Program-made: the position numbers and the translations under genes
Notes under the pieces: generated by a model
What the model was told of the DNA's origin: nothing
Database searches by the model: none
What the model saw: only the letters and a program-made list of their open reading frames with translations
Shown: piece by piece, positions 50,576 to 63,989 of the stretch
Layout of the letters: every line of letters starts with the position of its first letter
How positions within the stretch are numbered: the first letter of the stretch is position 1
From: Rehmannia glutinosa
Lineage: Eukaryota > Streptophyta > Magnoliopsida > Lamiales > Orobanchaceae
Assembly (NCBI GenBank): GCA_016081115.2
Contig: CM071935.1
Span: 48,429,150-48,493,149, forward strand
Reading direction: 5' to 3'
Length of the DNA stretch: 64,000 bases

Positions 50576-52520
50576 AATTGTTGGCCGTCCCGGTCAACTC
50601 TTTAAAAACAAGATAAAACATGACTGGGAGTAATGAAAAGTAGAACGTACAACAACTCCATAAAATTTGTATTGTTCATCATAGGTGTCAAGCAACGAAT
50701 CAACCAGGCCTCAAATATCTAACATAGAGCATACATCAAAGAAACTATGGTAAATGCTAAGAATCACGCCTCTCAAGATCAAGTGTATACTCTCATCTCG
50801 AATGAATATAGGGACGTGTTTACGTTCAAATCAATTCAATGTCGCAAAATTACCATAGGCTTGCAATTCGTCTCATATCTCCGCCACTAGAATGTATGCA
50901 ATTTGTGAATCAAAAAGGACTTTCTCATTTGGTTGTAATGAAGGCTCTTTGGTTAGGGTAGGAAAATATGGATAGAGTGACTCAAACTCAAGCGTATAGG
51001 CCGGTGAGCATATAATTCATCTACATTAAAGCTCAATATGCTACTCAAATCACCTCTCATTTTCACCAACTCTTCTTATCTCCATCCCCTTTATTTTGTA
51101 AACTCAACCATTCACATTACAATTCTTAACCTCCAAGTTCATTCAAAGAAAACTCATTTATCGAACAATTTGTTTTTTGGACTCTTATATGAGTTTTCAA
51201 CATTTCATATCTCCTTTTTCTTTCTCTTTTGTTCCCATTAACCAACTCTACATTATCTTCTAAAATTTTGATTTCACCCATTCAACCTCATTTAATCCCT
51301 TTACTCAAATGCTATACGCTCAAGTGTAGGGTAACAAATATATCAAGTTAAGTTTTGAATTGTGGCTATCAACAATTAAGCAATAGGCTTAAGTTGGCTA
51401 ACTAGGATTTCAACATCACTAGGTAAGCAAAAGGCTTGAAGGGCTAACAAAAATGGCCTTAATCATTTTCACAATTCGCAAAACAACATGTGACTTTGAT
51501 AGAGATATGCGAGCAAGTTATAGAATTCTAACAACATGAATGATACACTCAAATCACAAACAAGATCGCATATGATGAAAGCAAGAAAGGCTCAAAAGCT
51601 CACGTGCTTGTAAATATGTAATTCAAAGTATCAAACCAAGTTTTCCATCTTAACATGCTCAATGTTATCTATTCATGGCTCAATCAACTCATGCTCAACA
51701 CTCAATCCAAACAATACAAAATTTTCAAAATCAATCACAAGTTACAATCAAGAGATTAACTCACTCCCTAAAATCTATGAAAGCAATAAACATGCTAAAA
51801 TCGTAAACATGCTACTAATGCAAATGCAACTTAAAATGCTCTACATGCAACTATATGAAAACACACAAACAAATGCAATTTTTTTTTACACACTTCAAAT
51901 CAAAATACTCATACATTTCAAATCAAAATACTAACTCTCCCCAAACTTGAATGAAATTATATCGAAACAAGGGAAAAGATAGAATTTCAAGAAAGAAAAT
52001 GTGAAGTTACCATTGGGTTGCCTCCCAACAAGCGCTAGATTTACCGTCTATAGCTCGATGAATGAATTGGTGCCTCCCTTGAATGCATATATTAGCCGCT
52101 TTGGGTCATGGTCAAGTGCCATATTTGCCTTACTTGCACCTAATAATGCATACTTGGGGTGTCCAAGCAAGGATTTGAGTCCCGGCGAGGAATATACCGA
52201 CCGGTTTACGTGTATGTTGTTCGTTTGCATACGTATGATCAGTATTTTTCGCTCGAACAACTTTCTTATAATATCTCGCACGAACCGCTCATTCGCACAC
52301 GCTTGGGTTGTGTGTTCCTTGTCCTGCTTTTTGTTCCTTTTCGCCGCCACATACTATTTGACCGTGCATAGACATACAACTGTGTGTGGTTCGAACTTTC
52401 TTGCTCTTCCAGGATCTTCAACTCCTCGTATTCGGTATCATTCCTTCGATGAATGACACTATATTGTTCCTTCGAGTTGGCTTGGTGGTGCTTAAAAATG
52501 GCTCTTTTGATGTTGCCCAC
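50576..52520 (-). other. Non-coding 3' interior of the Gypsy element
   Basis: AT-rich, with CTCAAAT/TCAAACTCAA words throughout. Short frames at 52000-52535 in both directions lack recognisable domains. Confidence 0.5.
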
Positions 52521-54084
52521 TGTTAGGAAATTCATTGTTTAGATTTTGATGTATGCCATGTAAAACTTAGAATAGAAAGTTGGCACCCCAATTCTTGTTG
52601 TAAAATGCATTGTAATAAATAGTCTTTGCCAAAAGCCGCCGAGTTAAGTCGCCTACGACCTAACATGCAAGAAGACAATCAAGACTAGAAGGAAGACTCG
52701 CGTGAGACAACCGAGTATGGCAAAGAAGAGCAGATGGGAACTCTATCAAGAAGCGGTGAGATGCAAAGAGTAGAGTATGTCATCAAGTCAACTCAAGAAA
52801 AGCCAAGTCTCAAGTTGAAGTGATGAAGAGTCATCCATGATTGGAAGTCGACTCTAAGTCACCTGGGGAAAACAAAGAAATGCGGTCAAGTCGAGATAAT
52901 CAGAAAAGATCCGTTGCACGTAAATCAAGAGAATTACTTAAACAAGTAATATCTCCATACCACCTTTCTCTGAGTGCTCGATCCCCGAGCGTGCAAATGG
53001 AATGAACCAATGGGAAGCACTACACCGTGTCGAACTACGAAAAGGTGAAAGAACAATTCATACGAGGAAATGGCAATTCCAAGGATCGCAACAAGACAAG
53101 CCAACGATCGCAAGTGACTTTCAAAAATAAGCCTATCTCTTCAACGGGCAAATTTTTGAAAGATCACTATAAAAGGCCGAGGAATGACTACGAGAGAAGG
53201 GGACCGAACCACGAACATTCAAGAAATCAATTAAAATTATAACCGTAAATACTCTCAAATCATTCAAGATTAATCCTCAAGCCTACATTACGAAGTACAT
53301 CAATCCAACACTAACCTCGTGAAGGAAAGAGTACTTCAATCGTTGAAGAGGAAACTTTTGAAGAAAAGGGGTCTACATTCCACGAAGGATTGTAGGAAGG
53401 TTCAAGGTCGAACCAAGTCTTAAGCTTTTGGAGGGCTTCGTGATCAAATCCAAAGAGCTTGAGCAAGTGAGTGTAGTAGCAAAGGCAAACGCCCGTGAAG
53501 AAGCTAAGTCGCACGAGAAGCCAAATTTGAGTGATCAAGGCATCTCAGATCGAGTCCCAAAGGATCAAGTTAGCTGTGTGATCAAGACTTGTATCCGGAC
53601 TGCTACCACTTTGTAAATTGATCATTACCTAGTGGATTCCTCCAGGAGTTGGAGAAGAGAGGAGTAGAAGAATTACCCCATCTTCGAACCTCTATAAAAA
53701 TTTCATCGTGTCATTTACATTTCAAAGATTTTAATTCCCGCATTTTTAATCGCTCATATATGCCGATAAATTTGCTATCCATTTGATAATACAAGTACTA
53801 AACCAAAGACTAAACTCTTACTTAATCAAACTTAAGGGTGTTAAGTCTTCCACGAAAAAAACAAAACCACAAATTGAGTTAATTTAGAGTCAACAAATGA
53901 GTTATTCCATCAAACTCGGTTGAGTCATTTGAGAGACTAACTCTACCGATTGACTAAATCGATCGGCCCATCAAGGACACAATGTAGAATCAACTCAGTA
54001 TATTTAAAAGGACTAAATCGAAAATTTGGTAAGGTTTATTCAACCCCCTTCTAAACCTTACACTTACAACCCTTGGGACCTACA
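52521..54084 (+). repeat. 5' LTR of Sirevirus-2
   Basis: 1564 bp, TGTTAGGAAATTC to GGGACCTACA. TATAAAA at 53168-53174. Diverged from the Sirevirus-1 LTR, so the two belong to sister lineages rather than one recent burst. Confidence 0.9.
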
Positions 54085-54086
54085 AG

Positions 54087-54098
54087 TGGTATCGGAGC
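54087..54098 (+). promoter_or_regulatory. Primer binding site of Sirevirus-2
   Basis: TGGTATCGGAGC, one mismatch (A to G) to the initiator-Met tRNA complement. Confidence 0.85.
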
Positions 54099-54213
54099 GG
54101 TTGGTTCATTGAACCCTCCGCAGTTCGGTTACATGAACTAGATCTCCAAACTTTTCAAAGTCGCTTTAGTACTTAAACTCTCGAAACTCTTTTTATCATT
54201 AAAAGTTATTATC

Positions 54214-56440
54214 ATGGAAGCAAATTTGACACGCATCCCTATGTTCACTATTGAAGAATTTGATGATTGAAAAATTCGTGATGCGAGTGCTCATCCATTG
54301 ACATTACATGATGAGATGTGGATAGTGATAGAAGATGGGCCTCCGCAAATCTTAAAGGTGAACACAATTGCAGACGAAGAGTTGGTGAAGGAGAAGAAGA
54401 TGTTGCTCCTGCATCAGTCATGGTTGAAAAACCAAGAACCGAGTGGACAAATGATGACGAAAAAGATACAACCTGGACAATGTAGCCAAGGACATCCTTT
54501 ACAAAACCTTGGACAAAGCCATGTTTAATAAAGTCAAATCATGCAAAACGGCTAAAGAAATGGGGACAAAGCCGACATTGATTTGTGAAGGCTCGAGCAA
54601 ATCAAAGAAAACAAATTATCGGTGGTCATGTGAGTAAATTTGAGAACTTCAAAATGATCTCGGAGAAAACCTGGATCAACTAGATGCTCGGTTCACGTAA
54701 ATCACAAATGAGTCGTCGCACTTGGAAAGGAATATACACGATGAAATGTGTATGAAGATCCTAAAAGTCTTCCACTGAATGGGAAATGAAGGTCATGGCA
54801 CCGAGACATTCCATGGACCTATCAAAGACATCCAACCATGAGTTATTCTCGGACCTCAAAGCCTACGAGTTTGAGCCGAGAAGAAAAGACCAGGAAGAGA
54901 CAATTTGTACCCAAAACAATTTGCTCTAATTGTTAAAGATGTGAAGAGAGCCGAGGTCAAAGAAGTCATTGACCCGGAAGAAATAGCCCCGATGGTTAAA
55001 AGATTCAACAAGTTCTTTAATAAGAACTACAAGAGAGGAAAGGGTGAATCTTCCAGAAGACACTCACCTCCCTCCAAATCAAGGGAAGATAGGCCAACCA
55101 AGAGAACAGATCATCAAAAAGTTGAGTATCAAAGGCCGACAATCCAAGAATGGAAAGAGTCGATCAAAAGGTTGAATATCTATCTTTGGAACAGACAACC
55201 AGGTCACTATGCCATTGATTGTCCATATCCCGTAGTCAACAAATACAGGATGAAGAAGAAAGGAAGGTCGAGAGAAAGAAGACAAGAAAGGAAAAAGGCA
55301 ATGATGGTCTGCAGAGATCACTAAAACAGCCAAGTCAAGAGAGATTGATCGATTGAGAGCAAAGAAGCCGACTACTCAAGTGACTCAAGAAGAAGCCCCG
55401 ATCCGCTTGATGGCCAAAGAACAAGATCAACTCGACCAAGAAGATGAGGTACAATCTAACTCAACAAACTCGGACACTAGTGATAGTGATCGTGACACAC
55501 ACACTTCATCACCCACTCGATCTTTATAATTCATTAGGCAAAATGATGAAAGATTTTGAACACATTAAATCCTCACACACACTATTGAATGAGGAAAAAA
55601 AATTTACTCAAAAGTCAAAACTCAAAGTCGACTAAGGAGCCGAGTAGTCTAAGTCAAATAGTCGATGAGAATGAAAGTTTAAAAGGCTGAAAATGCTAAA
55701 TTAATAGCGAGAAATTGCCGCTATAGAAAAGAGGGAGAATGACCTCAAGAATGTTATTGCCTCATTCACTAAGGCATCTAAATCATTGGATGATCTTATT
55801 ATGAGTCAAAGAGAATGTGGAGACAAGACAGCTTAGATTTAATTCTCTCCGTGCTATGTCAAACCTCAAAAGTAATTTTGGAAAAAGGATCTTCAAGCCA
55901 TGAAGAGTCCGAAAAATCCAAAACTCTAAATGTTGCACACACATTCACTCCAAAGCACAATAACAAGCAAACTGGCCTTGGTTATAAAGGAAAAGGAAAA
56001 TGAAACTGATTGAGTGTCTTTGAAAGGACAATGAGAAGAGATTCACCGATTCCCTCAAAGCAAACTCCAAACAGAAAAATACTCAGTAAAGAAGAAGCAG
56101 AGCTACCAAAACCCCTTAAAATCCATAAAATAAATACATATGATGGGAATGGTAGAAAATATCCAAGCCAAGCCGATTGGAATAATGTGAACTATCAAAG
56201 ATAGACTTATGGAATATAAGCCCAAATGGCAAAGGCCTAGAACTCAAGAAAGGCCATTCCAAAAGCATAAGAGCTTTCATCAAAGACACATATGCACCTA
56301 GGCACTACACTCAAAGACACCACAATTACCAAGGAAGGCAATTGCTAAAACACATATGCAGCATACGACAAAAGAGACAATCTGTATGAACCTAGAATCC
56401 CCAAGCAATTTGCCAGGATTAATTATGATTATGGCACGAT
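54214..56440 (+). pseudogene. Sirevirus-2 gag, heavily fragmented
   Basis: ATG 54214 opens MEANLTRIPMFTIEEFDD and ends at TGA by about 54270. Later pieces match Sirevirus-1 gag: LHDEMWIVIEDGPPQI, KRFNKFFNKNYKRGKGESSR, a degraded knuckle (RQPGHYAIDCPYP, first Cys pair lost by a small deletion), LYNSLGKMMKDFEHIKSSHT and the basic region near 55900-56200. Confidence 0.8.
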
Positions 56441-56459
56441 AGATGGCAACCCCTTAGAG

Positions 56460-57900
56460 TCAAATCATTTGGCTATAGGTTGGTTGGATCATCTTACAAT
56501 TCTAACCCCTCAGACCCAGCACAAGTATGGGTACCTAAAACTTAATTTCCTTGATTGCGGAGTTCAAGGAACAAGTGAGTGCAAGGAACCTGGTACATGG
56601 ATGTGGTTGTTCCGGACATATGACAGAAATAAGAAAAATCTATCAAAATTCAAGGAAGTTAAAGGAGCAAAAGTCATATTTGGAGGAAATGAAGCTCCTG
56701 GTGAAATAAGAGGCATTGGATCCATCAAGAGGAATGGATTAGAAATCACGGATGTTGCATATGTTGAAGGACTCAACTTCAACTTATCGAGCATCACCAA
56801 CTCGTGACAATGGCTACAATGTTGGATTCAACATGGGTGTATGCCAAATCAAGGATATTGAATCAAATGAAGTTGTCTTTGCAAGGATGTAGACGAGAAG
56901 AATATGTATGTAGTGGATTGGTCAATCGCAACTCCCAAAGACTGTCTACTAGCAAAAGAGCGCACTGGAATCAAGTTGGCTGTGGCACAAAAAGCCGAGT
57001 CACCCGAATTTCAAAACAATTAACAAGCGGGCAAGAAGTCATCTTGTGGAAGGACTACTGACTCGATAGATAAAAAAAGGAGAGTATATGTGACGCATGT
57101 CGAAGGAAAACAAATCAAATCTTCATTCAAAGAAAAGACATGTTCATCTTCAACAAGAATATTACATCCGCTTCATATGGATCTATTTGGCCCAGTGGAA
57201 CCAGCCAACATAGGTGGAAAGAAATACACCTTGGTGGTAGTAGATGACTACTCAAGATATACATGGACAATATTCATGTGTAAGAAGAAAGAAACTCTAC
57301 AAAAACTACCACGGTGATGAAGAGGATTCAAAACGAGAAGAGTCAAACCATTATCAAAATAAGATCGACAGAGGAACCGAGTTTGTCAATGGAATAATAA
57401 CTCAAGATTGTATTGAGAATGGTATTGGTCATGAACTACCAGTGCAGCAAGGACTCCACAGCAGAATGGAGTTGCGAGAAAGAAGGAATAGAACCTCAAA
57501 GAAGCAACAAGGACCATGTTAGTCAAGCAGGTTACCAAAAAGATTTTGGGTCAAGCAATCAACACAACTTGCTACACCCAAAACAGATGTATGATAAAAT
57601 GACGGTGACAAAGACTCCTATGAGATTTGGATGGAAGAAAACCAATTGTTGCATATTTTTGAATATTTGGATGTAAATGCTTCATCCACAACAATGGCAA
57701 AGACAATCTAAAGGCTTTTGATGCTAAAGTCGATGAAGGTATCTTCTTAGGATACTCAAATTCAAAGCAAAGCCTCACTGAGTACTCAACAAAAGAACTA
57801 TGGTTGCGAAGAATCCATTCATGTGGTATTCGATGAGCCAAATGTAAATGGAGAAGACATTGAAGAGTCGGTGATAAGTGAATCATCCAACCATACGAAG
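56460..57900 (+). pseudogene. Sirevirus-2 protease and integrase
   Basis: Protease tail: VIFGGNEAPGEIRGIGS and VAYVEGLNFNLSSIT; the D-S-G active site is damaged (WYIDSG is not readable near 56600). Integrase pieces: LHMDLFGPVEPANIGGKKY, DRGTEFVNGI, then a frame-shifted QQNGV region, and FGCKCFIHNNGK near 57660. First and second catalytic Asp positions are visible. Confidence 0.8.
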
Positions 57901-58079
57901 AGTCCCTATGTCAAGTCAAGATGGGATTATCAATTGAGAAGAAGATGAGATTGCTGAATCTCAAAAACAGTGGAAAATTTGCGGCTAAGTGATTACGAGA
58001 GAGTCGACCACACAACACGTACCGCAAGTCGATCGAATCCGCCTAACTCACTCCAACCTAATGTAAGATGGCCGAGAGA

Positions 58080-59690
58080 TCATCCACGTAACTTGTCATT
58101 GGAGATATAAGAGAAGGTGTCAAAACAAGATCCGAACTCAACAAGAAGCCATGTTCACATGCTTCATCTCGCAAATAGAACCCAAAAACGTGTCACAAGC
58201 TTTGGACGACACACATTGGATTCAAGCTATGCAAGAAGAGTGAATCAGTTTGAAAGAAATTAAGTATGGTAATTAGTGCAAAGACCCATACATCAAAATG
58301 TTATTGGCACCAAATGGGTGTTGTAAATAAGATGAACGAGGAAGGTTCTTTGGTAAGAAACAAAGCAAGACTAGTAGCCAAAGGATATTGCCAAGAAGAA
58401 GGGATAGATTTTGATGAAACATTTGCCCTCGTAGCAAGATTGGAAGCTATAAGGATGTTTCTTGCCTATGTTGCTCACAAGGATTTCATTGTATATCGAT
58501 GGATGTAAAAAGTGCATTCTGAATGGTTTATTGGAAGAAGAAGTGTATGTTGAACAACCTCCAGGATTTGAGCAGAAGACTCTTGGAGATAAGGTATACA
58601 AACTCAAGAAAGCTCTATATGGATTGAAACAGGCACCCGGAGCTTGGTATGATACCTTATCACAATTCCTAATCGAAAATGGATTCACAAAAGGAAAAGT
58701 AGATAGAACACTTTTTTAATTCAAGACAAAAAGAGTATCCGCTTGTTCAAATATATGTGGATGACATCATTTTTGGATCTACAAACAAAGAGTGTGTGAA
58801 AAATTTTCAAACCTCATGCAAAGTAAATTTGAAATGAGCATGATGGGAGAGTCGACATTCTTCCTTGGACTCCAAGTGAAACAATTTGAAGGAAGGAACC
58901 TTCATAAGTCAAACAAAATACACAGAGATTTAATGAAGAAGTTTGGTATGGAGGATAAATCTTCCGTAAAAATACCAATGAATACATCACCAAAATGGAC
59001 ATGGATGCGGATGGCAAGCCAGTAGATCAAACAAGATACATAGCACTTATTGGATCATTGCTCTATCTCACAAAGAAGCGTGCCGACATATACCTTTGTC
59101 AGAGTAGGTGTATGTGCAAGATTTCAATCTGCTCCAAAAGAGAGCCATATGACAAAGAAACTAAGAGAATTTTGAGATACTTGAAAGGAAGCCAAGAAGT
59201 AGGCCTATGGTATCCAAAGGAAGGTGGATTCAAGCTAATTGGCTATTCAGATTCTCGACTATATCGATGCAGAGTGGACAGAAGAGCACTTCAGGCACAT
59301 GTCAAATGCTAGGAAACAGGATGATTTCCTGGTTTAGCAAGAAGCAAAATTCAATAGCCACCTCTACGGTGGTGCGAATACATAGGCTTGCGGCAAAACA
59401 GCAGCCCAAGTCCTATGGATGAGACAAGAAATGAGAGACTATGAAGTTGAGGAAAAAGAAATTCCAATCATGTGTGATAACACAAGTGCAATAGCAATCA
59501 CTCAAAATCTCGTGTTGCACTCAAGAACAAAGCATATTGATGTCGATATCATTTCATAAGAGATCACGTTGAAAAGAAGGACATCATCCTAGAATATATC
59601 TCAATCGATTAACAACTAGCCGACATCTTCACAAAACCATTATGTGAGTCAAGATTTGAAGAACTCAAACATGAGTTAGGATTAATTGAG
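58080..59690 (+). pseudogene. Sirevirus-2 reverse transcriptase and RNase H
   Basis: NKMNEEGSLVRNKARLVAKG, EEEVYVEQPPGFEQKT, LKKALYGLKQAPGAWYDTLS, then IYVDDIIFGSTN (about 58750), FLGLQVKQFEGRN, RYIALIGSLLYLT, RILRYLKGSQEVGLW, MCDNTSAIAIT and DIFTKPLCESRFEEL. The catalytic YVDD is kept. At least five frame changes split the frame; MDVKSAF is disrupted near 58500. Confidence 0.85.
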
Positions 59691-60249
59691 TGAGTTAACT
59701 TTGAGAAGACTCAAAGAAAAGAAATGGAACACAAAAAGTGAAAAAGAGCTGAACACACAAATCACCAAGAATCATCAGACGTCGGGAAAGACAAACTACA
59801 CCAAGTCGGTGATATTTGAATCACCAAGAGAACTGTGAGAAGTAGAGTTAAAACAGCTAAGGGATGTCGAGTCACTTATGAGCAAAGTGACAAAAACGCA
59901 TCGTTTTGACTAAGCGGGAATGTTTTAAGGAATACGTCAAAGATAATGATGATGCGACATAAAGGCGCACACCAAGCTTATGATTGGATATAAATCTTTG
60001 CCGCATTAAATACGAGACATTAAATGCTAAATAGCGTGCAAAATCTAAGTCGTTGATTTCGATCACATTTCAAAACCACCCGCACGTCCTTTTCATAAAC
60101 CATATTTAAACCATTTTTGTCCGTTTTCTCTCACACTTCTAAAACTCTGTTTCATTTCTTTCTCTCAAAAGCAAAGGCAAAAATTCTCTCGAAACCCTAT
60201 CTATCTTCAAATCAATTTCTCGAGTTTTTCTTCGATATAATCCTGAAAA
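59691..60249 (+). promoter_or_regulatory. Spacer between pol and ORF3 of Sirevirus-2
   Basis: Aligns with 46384-46962. Near the ORF3 ATG (60250) it has CATATTTAAACC and TTTTCTCTCACAC, a possible TATA and leader. Confidence 0.35.
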
Positions 60250-63200
60250 ATGGCACCAACTTATGACTTTACCAAGTTAGGAAAGCAAATCCACATCGGC
60301 TCTACGATAGATTTCGACGGAATGGTGAAACAGGGTCCGACGACACCCTAGTGAAGAAAATCGCTGAAAAGTTGGAAACGCCCGGCAAAACCGTTTCTCG
60401 CGTTAGAATATCCGATGACATATGTGGAGGAGGTCGCACAATTCTTACGTGAATGCCGAGATTCACGATGAAGGAATAAAGTCATCATTCACGGGAAAGC
60501 GGTGACTATCTCTCGCCAAGGATTTGGCCGAACATTGCTCACTACCGGCAAGAGAGGAGCATCGAGATTAACGAAACCGATGTAAACTTGGCTGATGCTT
60601 GGAAAGAAATAGCCAAGCCCGATCAGGCCGATAAAATAGTATACACATCAAACAAGAGACTGCTGAAGGAGGATTATCACAAGTTGTTGGACATAGTTGC
60701 CAAATGTATCGACATCAAATTTGGCGCTTTGACCAATCACAAAGGCAAAGCCGATTGTAATGGCTGCAATCATCGCAGAAAAAGAAGATAAACGGGCTGA
60801 GTTTGTCTACAGCAGACTCTGCGCCGAACGTGGGGAACAAATCCTTCAAGGAAGATGGCACATTTGGAGGATCCTAGGATATGGCCTAGTGATTGGCCGA
60901 TGATGGAGGTGAAAGGAGTCCCTCTTAGACATGGGAAAGCATTCCATGTTAACAAGAGGATGTTCAGAGCAAATCTCTCCGGCGCACAGTAAGAGAGCTT
61001 ACGCCAAGAGAGTCGACACAAGTGAGGGGGAATCGGTGACCTCGAAGATACAATGTTTCCTCTCCAACAAGAAGAAAGCGCCCCCGCACTAAGAAGAAGA
61101 TCACGCCCCCGCAAAGAAAGAAAACCAAACATGCTCCCCGCCCCGCAGCCAGAGTCACCCGCCCCAAAGCCAGTGTCTCCCGCCCTCGCAGCTAGCCGGT
61201 CGAGAAGGACTCACAAATACCTTCTCCGATCGTCAAAAAGAGGAGAACCGAGAAGCCACGACGGCCTCGCTCCTCGAAAAAGACACCAGACAGGCCCCGC
61301 CGCCCAAGACTCGAAGAAATCGTCTCTCGAACCGTAAATCCCTCTGGTACAAACTAGGAGACGAAGAAGAATTGTCAAGCACTCCGAGCTTGAGAAACGG
61401 GCCGAGTCGGCCCACTCACCGAACAGATATCGGAGATCGCCGGGAGAAGTAGAGTCTCCGGATGTAATTGATGAAACAGCCAAGTCTGCCGAAGGCGATC
61501 AAAGCAGAGGCAACCGTAAGACACAAACAAACACAAGAAGAAGCTGATAAAGCGGATAGTGATGTGATGATCCTATCCCCACTTTACCTGACATCCAAAA
61601 TCGTATGCGAGAGTGGAGGAAATGGAAATTGAATCGATCCAGGAACAGTTCCAACGGCCCGAGTTTATAGAAGAAGAAGAGGAATCGTTGAGCTTCCTTG
61701 GATCGACCACCGTATTCTCAAAGATCGGATGAAGACAATCGCACGTAGACATCCTGCAGATCTACAAGGACAAGGAGAAAGAAAAGCATGCAGAGGAAGC
61801 CGAGGCACGTGAGAAGGCCAAGATCTCGCCCTATCTCCGCACCACGTAACACACACATCCTCTCCTTGATGTCTTTCTCGACGTTGATGAGGATCAGGAA
61901 AATGCCGCCGCCACAAAAGAGTTGCAAATGCAGCAAGCATTGCACGAATCAAGAATCCTTCACGAGCAAAGATCGATGGAGGGACCAGGAGAGTCCTCCG
62001 TAACACGGTGAAATTGATCCAATGGGAGTGGTTCAAACAAATCGCCACGTTGTTGCCGCCACCACTTCCCAAACACGGAAGAAGGCAATAAGGGAAATGG
62101 CGATGAAACCGGGATAGTGGGGACCCCGTCGAGCCAACCCCTATTGAAGGTGTTTTACCACCGCCCCAACGGCTGAACATTCAATCGAAATAGGGAGTTT
62201 GGAGACGAGTGACCCCATTCCAAGTCACTCACCTGGTGCGCAACCGAGGGAAACTCCTCCACTACAAAGAAGGTTGGAGGATGCGCAGATGACTCCACAA
62301 CGAATCAAGGAGGCGAAGTAGAGAAAATACAAACACAAGAAGAACAACAAGTTGCCATCAACGGCTCAGATAGATTGAGACTGTCTCACCGAGGTGTCAA
62401 TTGCTCGAAGGCTAATGACGCCGCCGAGGCGATCAAGGCACATGATGGAACGGCCTGGGAGTTAACACTGGCGATGAAAGTGCAATCCATGGGGTTGAGA
62501 CTCCAATGGATGCCACCGCAGAAGACCCTAAGACGGTGACATCGTCGAAAGGGTGGACTAAGGCCTCGCTTGAAAGAGAGACCGCCGGAGGTAATGAAAG
62601 CCCACGGGAGGTTGAGACTTCGGGGAAAAAGAAGCAAGTAGAGAACATCCCTCCCGCTATCATCGACCCATCCGAGAAGGAGATAAGTGCACTTCATGAT
62701 TCCCAGGATAATCCCGATGTCACCTTTTTCGGGATCGAAGGCGAAGAAGAAGCCGAGTCATCCCCGTGAGCCAGATCCAAAAGACTCAGCTGCGGATGTT
62801 CCAAGCACGAGCAAGTCCGATCCCAAGACTACGTCAAACCTTTAATTTTGATGATGAGCCACCAATGGAAATCTCATCATCGTCCGATGACGCCACCGAT
62901 AAGGCCGAGGACCGTCTACTCAATTGGAAAAATCACCGAGACCAACGGTTGTTGAGACAAAATTGAGGCTCAAGAACCGGGACCACTTCACAACAAAACC
63001 CAACAACAGTGAGTCCATCGCGCAGCTCCTCAAACTCGCAGCAGGATCGATTCCCAAAAGAACTTCTCGCGCACCGCTCATCATCGAACAGATCCCGGTT
63101 GGCGGTGATGAATCCTTTGTAGAATCTTTTCCTTTTTCCCCGGAGATACCGGAACTCCATGAAGAGTCGAAATGAACAAGCACGCTATCACAGACCAGCT

Positions 63201-63989
63201 CTCGTTTTTCAATCGTGCACCATTGTTCCATGATTATGATTATGATTTTGACGCATGGCCATCACCGCGGCGGAAGAATCAATTGAAGTCCGCGAAGTGT
63301 TCAAGGCATTATTCGCCGAGATTGAAGCGGATGGAGAGGCATCGGCCTCTATGGATATGCGATCGACAACAGAGATGCCAATCTCATGCTGATTTAAGAG
63401 GCATAACAGTCCCGGATCGGGAATGGTGGCAACAAAGAAGAAACAATGCGTGTGGAACAAGTGAGATACTTCGAGGACATTGTTCAACAAGCCGCTGGTA
63501 TGGAGAGTGAAAATGCCGATGCAAAACGGCCGAGAGAACATATTGAGCACATGCATGAAGCTCACATTGCCGAGGTTAAGCCGCTGCGTGAGCAAAACAA
63601 GAGTGATCTACGGCGTTTGGAAGAGACCATGAATACAAAATTCAGCCTTCTCATGGTTGAGATGAAGCTGATTTCAAGCAGAGTCCAACGCTACTCGATC
63701 CGACTTCGTGGTCGCATACTGCAGCAGACTGAGACAAAACTCAACTATCAACAGCTCGACTTCCGCTTGCAAGTCTATTTTCAGGCGTTCCTCTCTCCTT
63801 TGATGATGCCAAAAAGGGGGAAGAGGAATACCTAAAGCGCAAGGGGGATCCGAAGTTGAGAAGGAAGGAGTGCGAAGGGAAAATCGGTGAGGAAGTGTTA
63901 AAAAGAAGAAAGGAAAATCTCACGAGGGGGAAGGATCAAAAGATATGACCTTGATGATTGCACAAACCCCTCAACAGGTCTCACACACG
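60250..63989 (+). pseudogene. Sirevirus-2 ORF3, fragmented, cut by window end
   Basis: Opens MAPTYDFTKLGKQIHIGST, parallel to Sirevirus-1 ORF3, and meets TAG near 60350 like it. ADAWKEIAKPDQADKIVYTS and HKLLDIVAKCIDIKFG (60588-60791) extend the N-terminal domain. The middle is basic and Pro/Ala-rich, then acidic. 63446-63835 has a probable coiled coil (HIEHMHEAHIAEVKPLREQN, EETMNTKFSLLMVEM). Stops throughout. The product is unknown; no membrane segment is seen. Confidence 0.6.

Larger units (their letters stand above)
49030..52520 (-). mobile_element. Minus-strand Gypsy LTR element, 3' end only
   Basis: LTR 49030-50559, polypurine tract, and about 1.9 kb of internal non-coding DNA, cut at 52521 by Sirevirus-2. 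The internal words (TTGGGTTGCCTCCCAACAAG at 52013-52032 on plus) are of a kind I associate with the 3' interior of plant Tat/Athila-type Gypsy elements. No domain is visible, so lineage is inferred. Confidence 0.6.
52521..63989 (+). mobile_element. Sirevirus-type Copia element 2, open at the right edge
   Basis: 5' LTR 52521-54084, primer site, then gag, protease, integrase, reverse transcriptase, RNase H, spacer and ORF3 in the same order as Sirevirus-1. The element continues past the window. It keeps regions missing from Sirevirus-1 (YVDD block, ORF3 C-terminus) but has far more small indels and stops. Confidence 0.88.

Noticed and set aside
52001..52535. Overlapping frames of 70-151 codons on both strands
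   Set aside because: No recognisable domain and no agreement between strands; lies in the 3' non-coding interior of a Gypsy element.
52521..54084. Reading this LTR as the 3' LTR of Sirevirus-1
   Set aside because: A primer binding site and a gag start follow it directly, so it is the 5' LTR of a second element.
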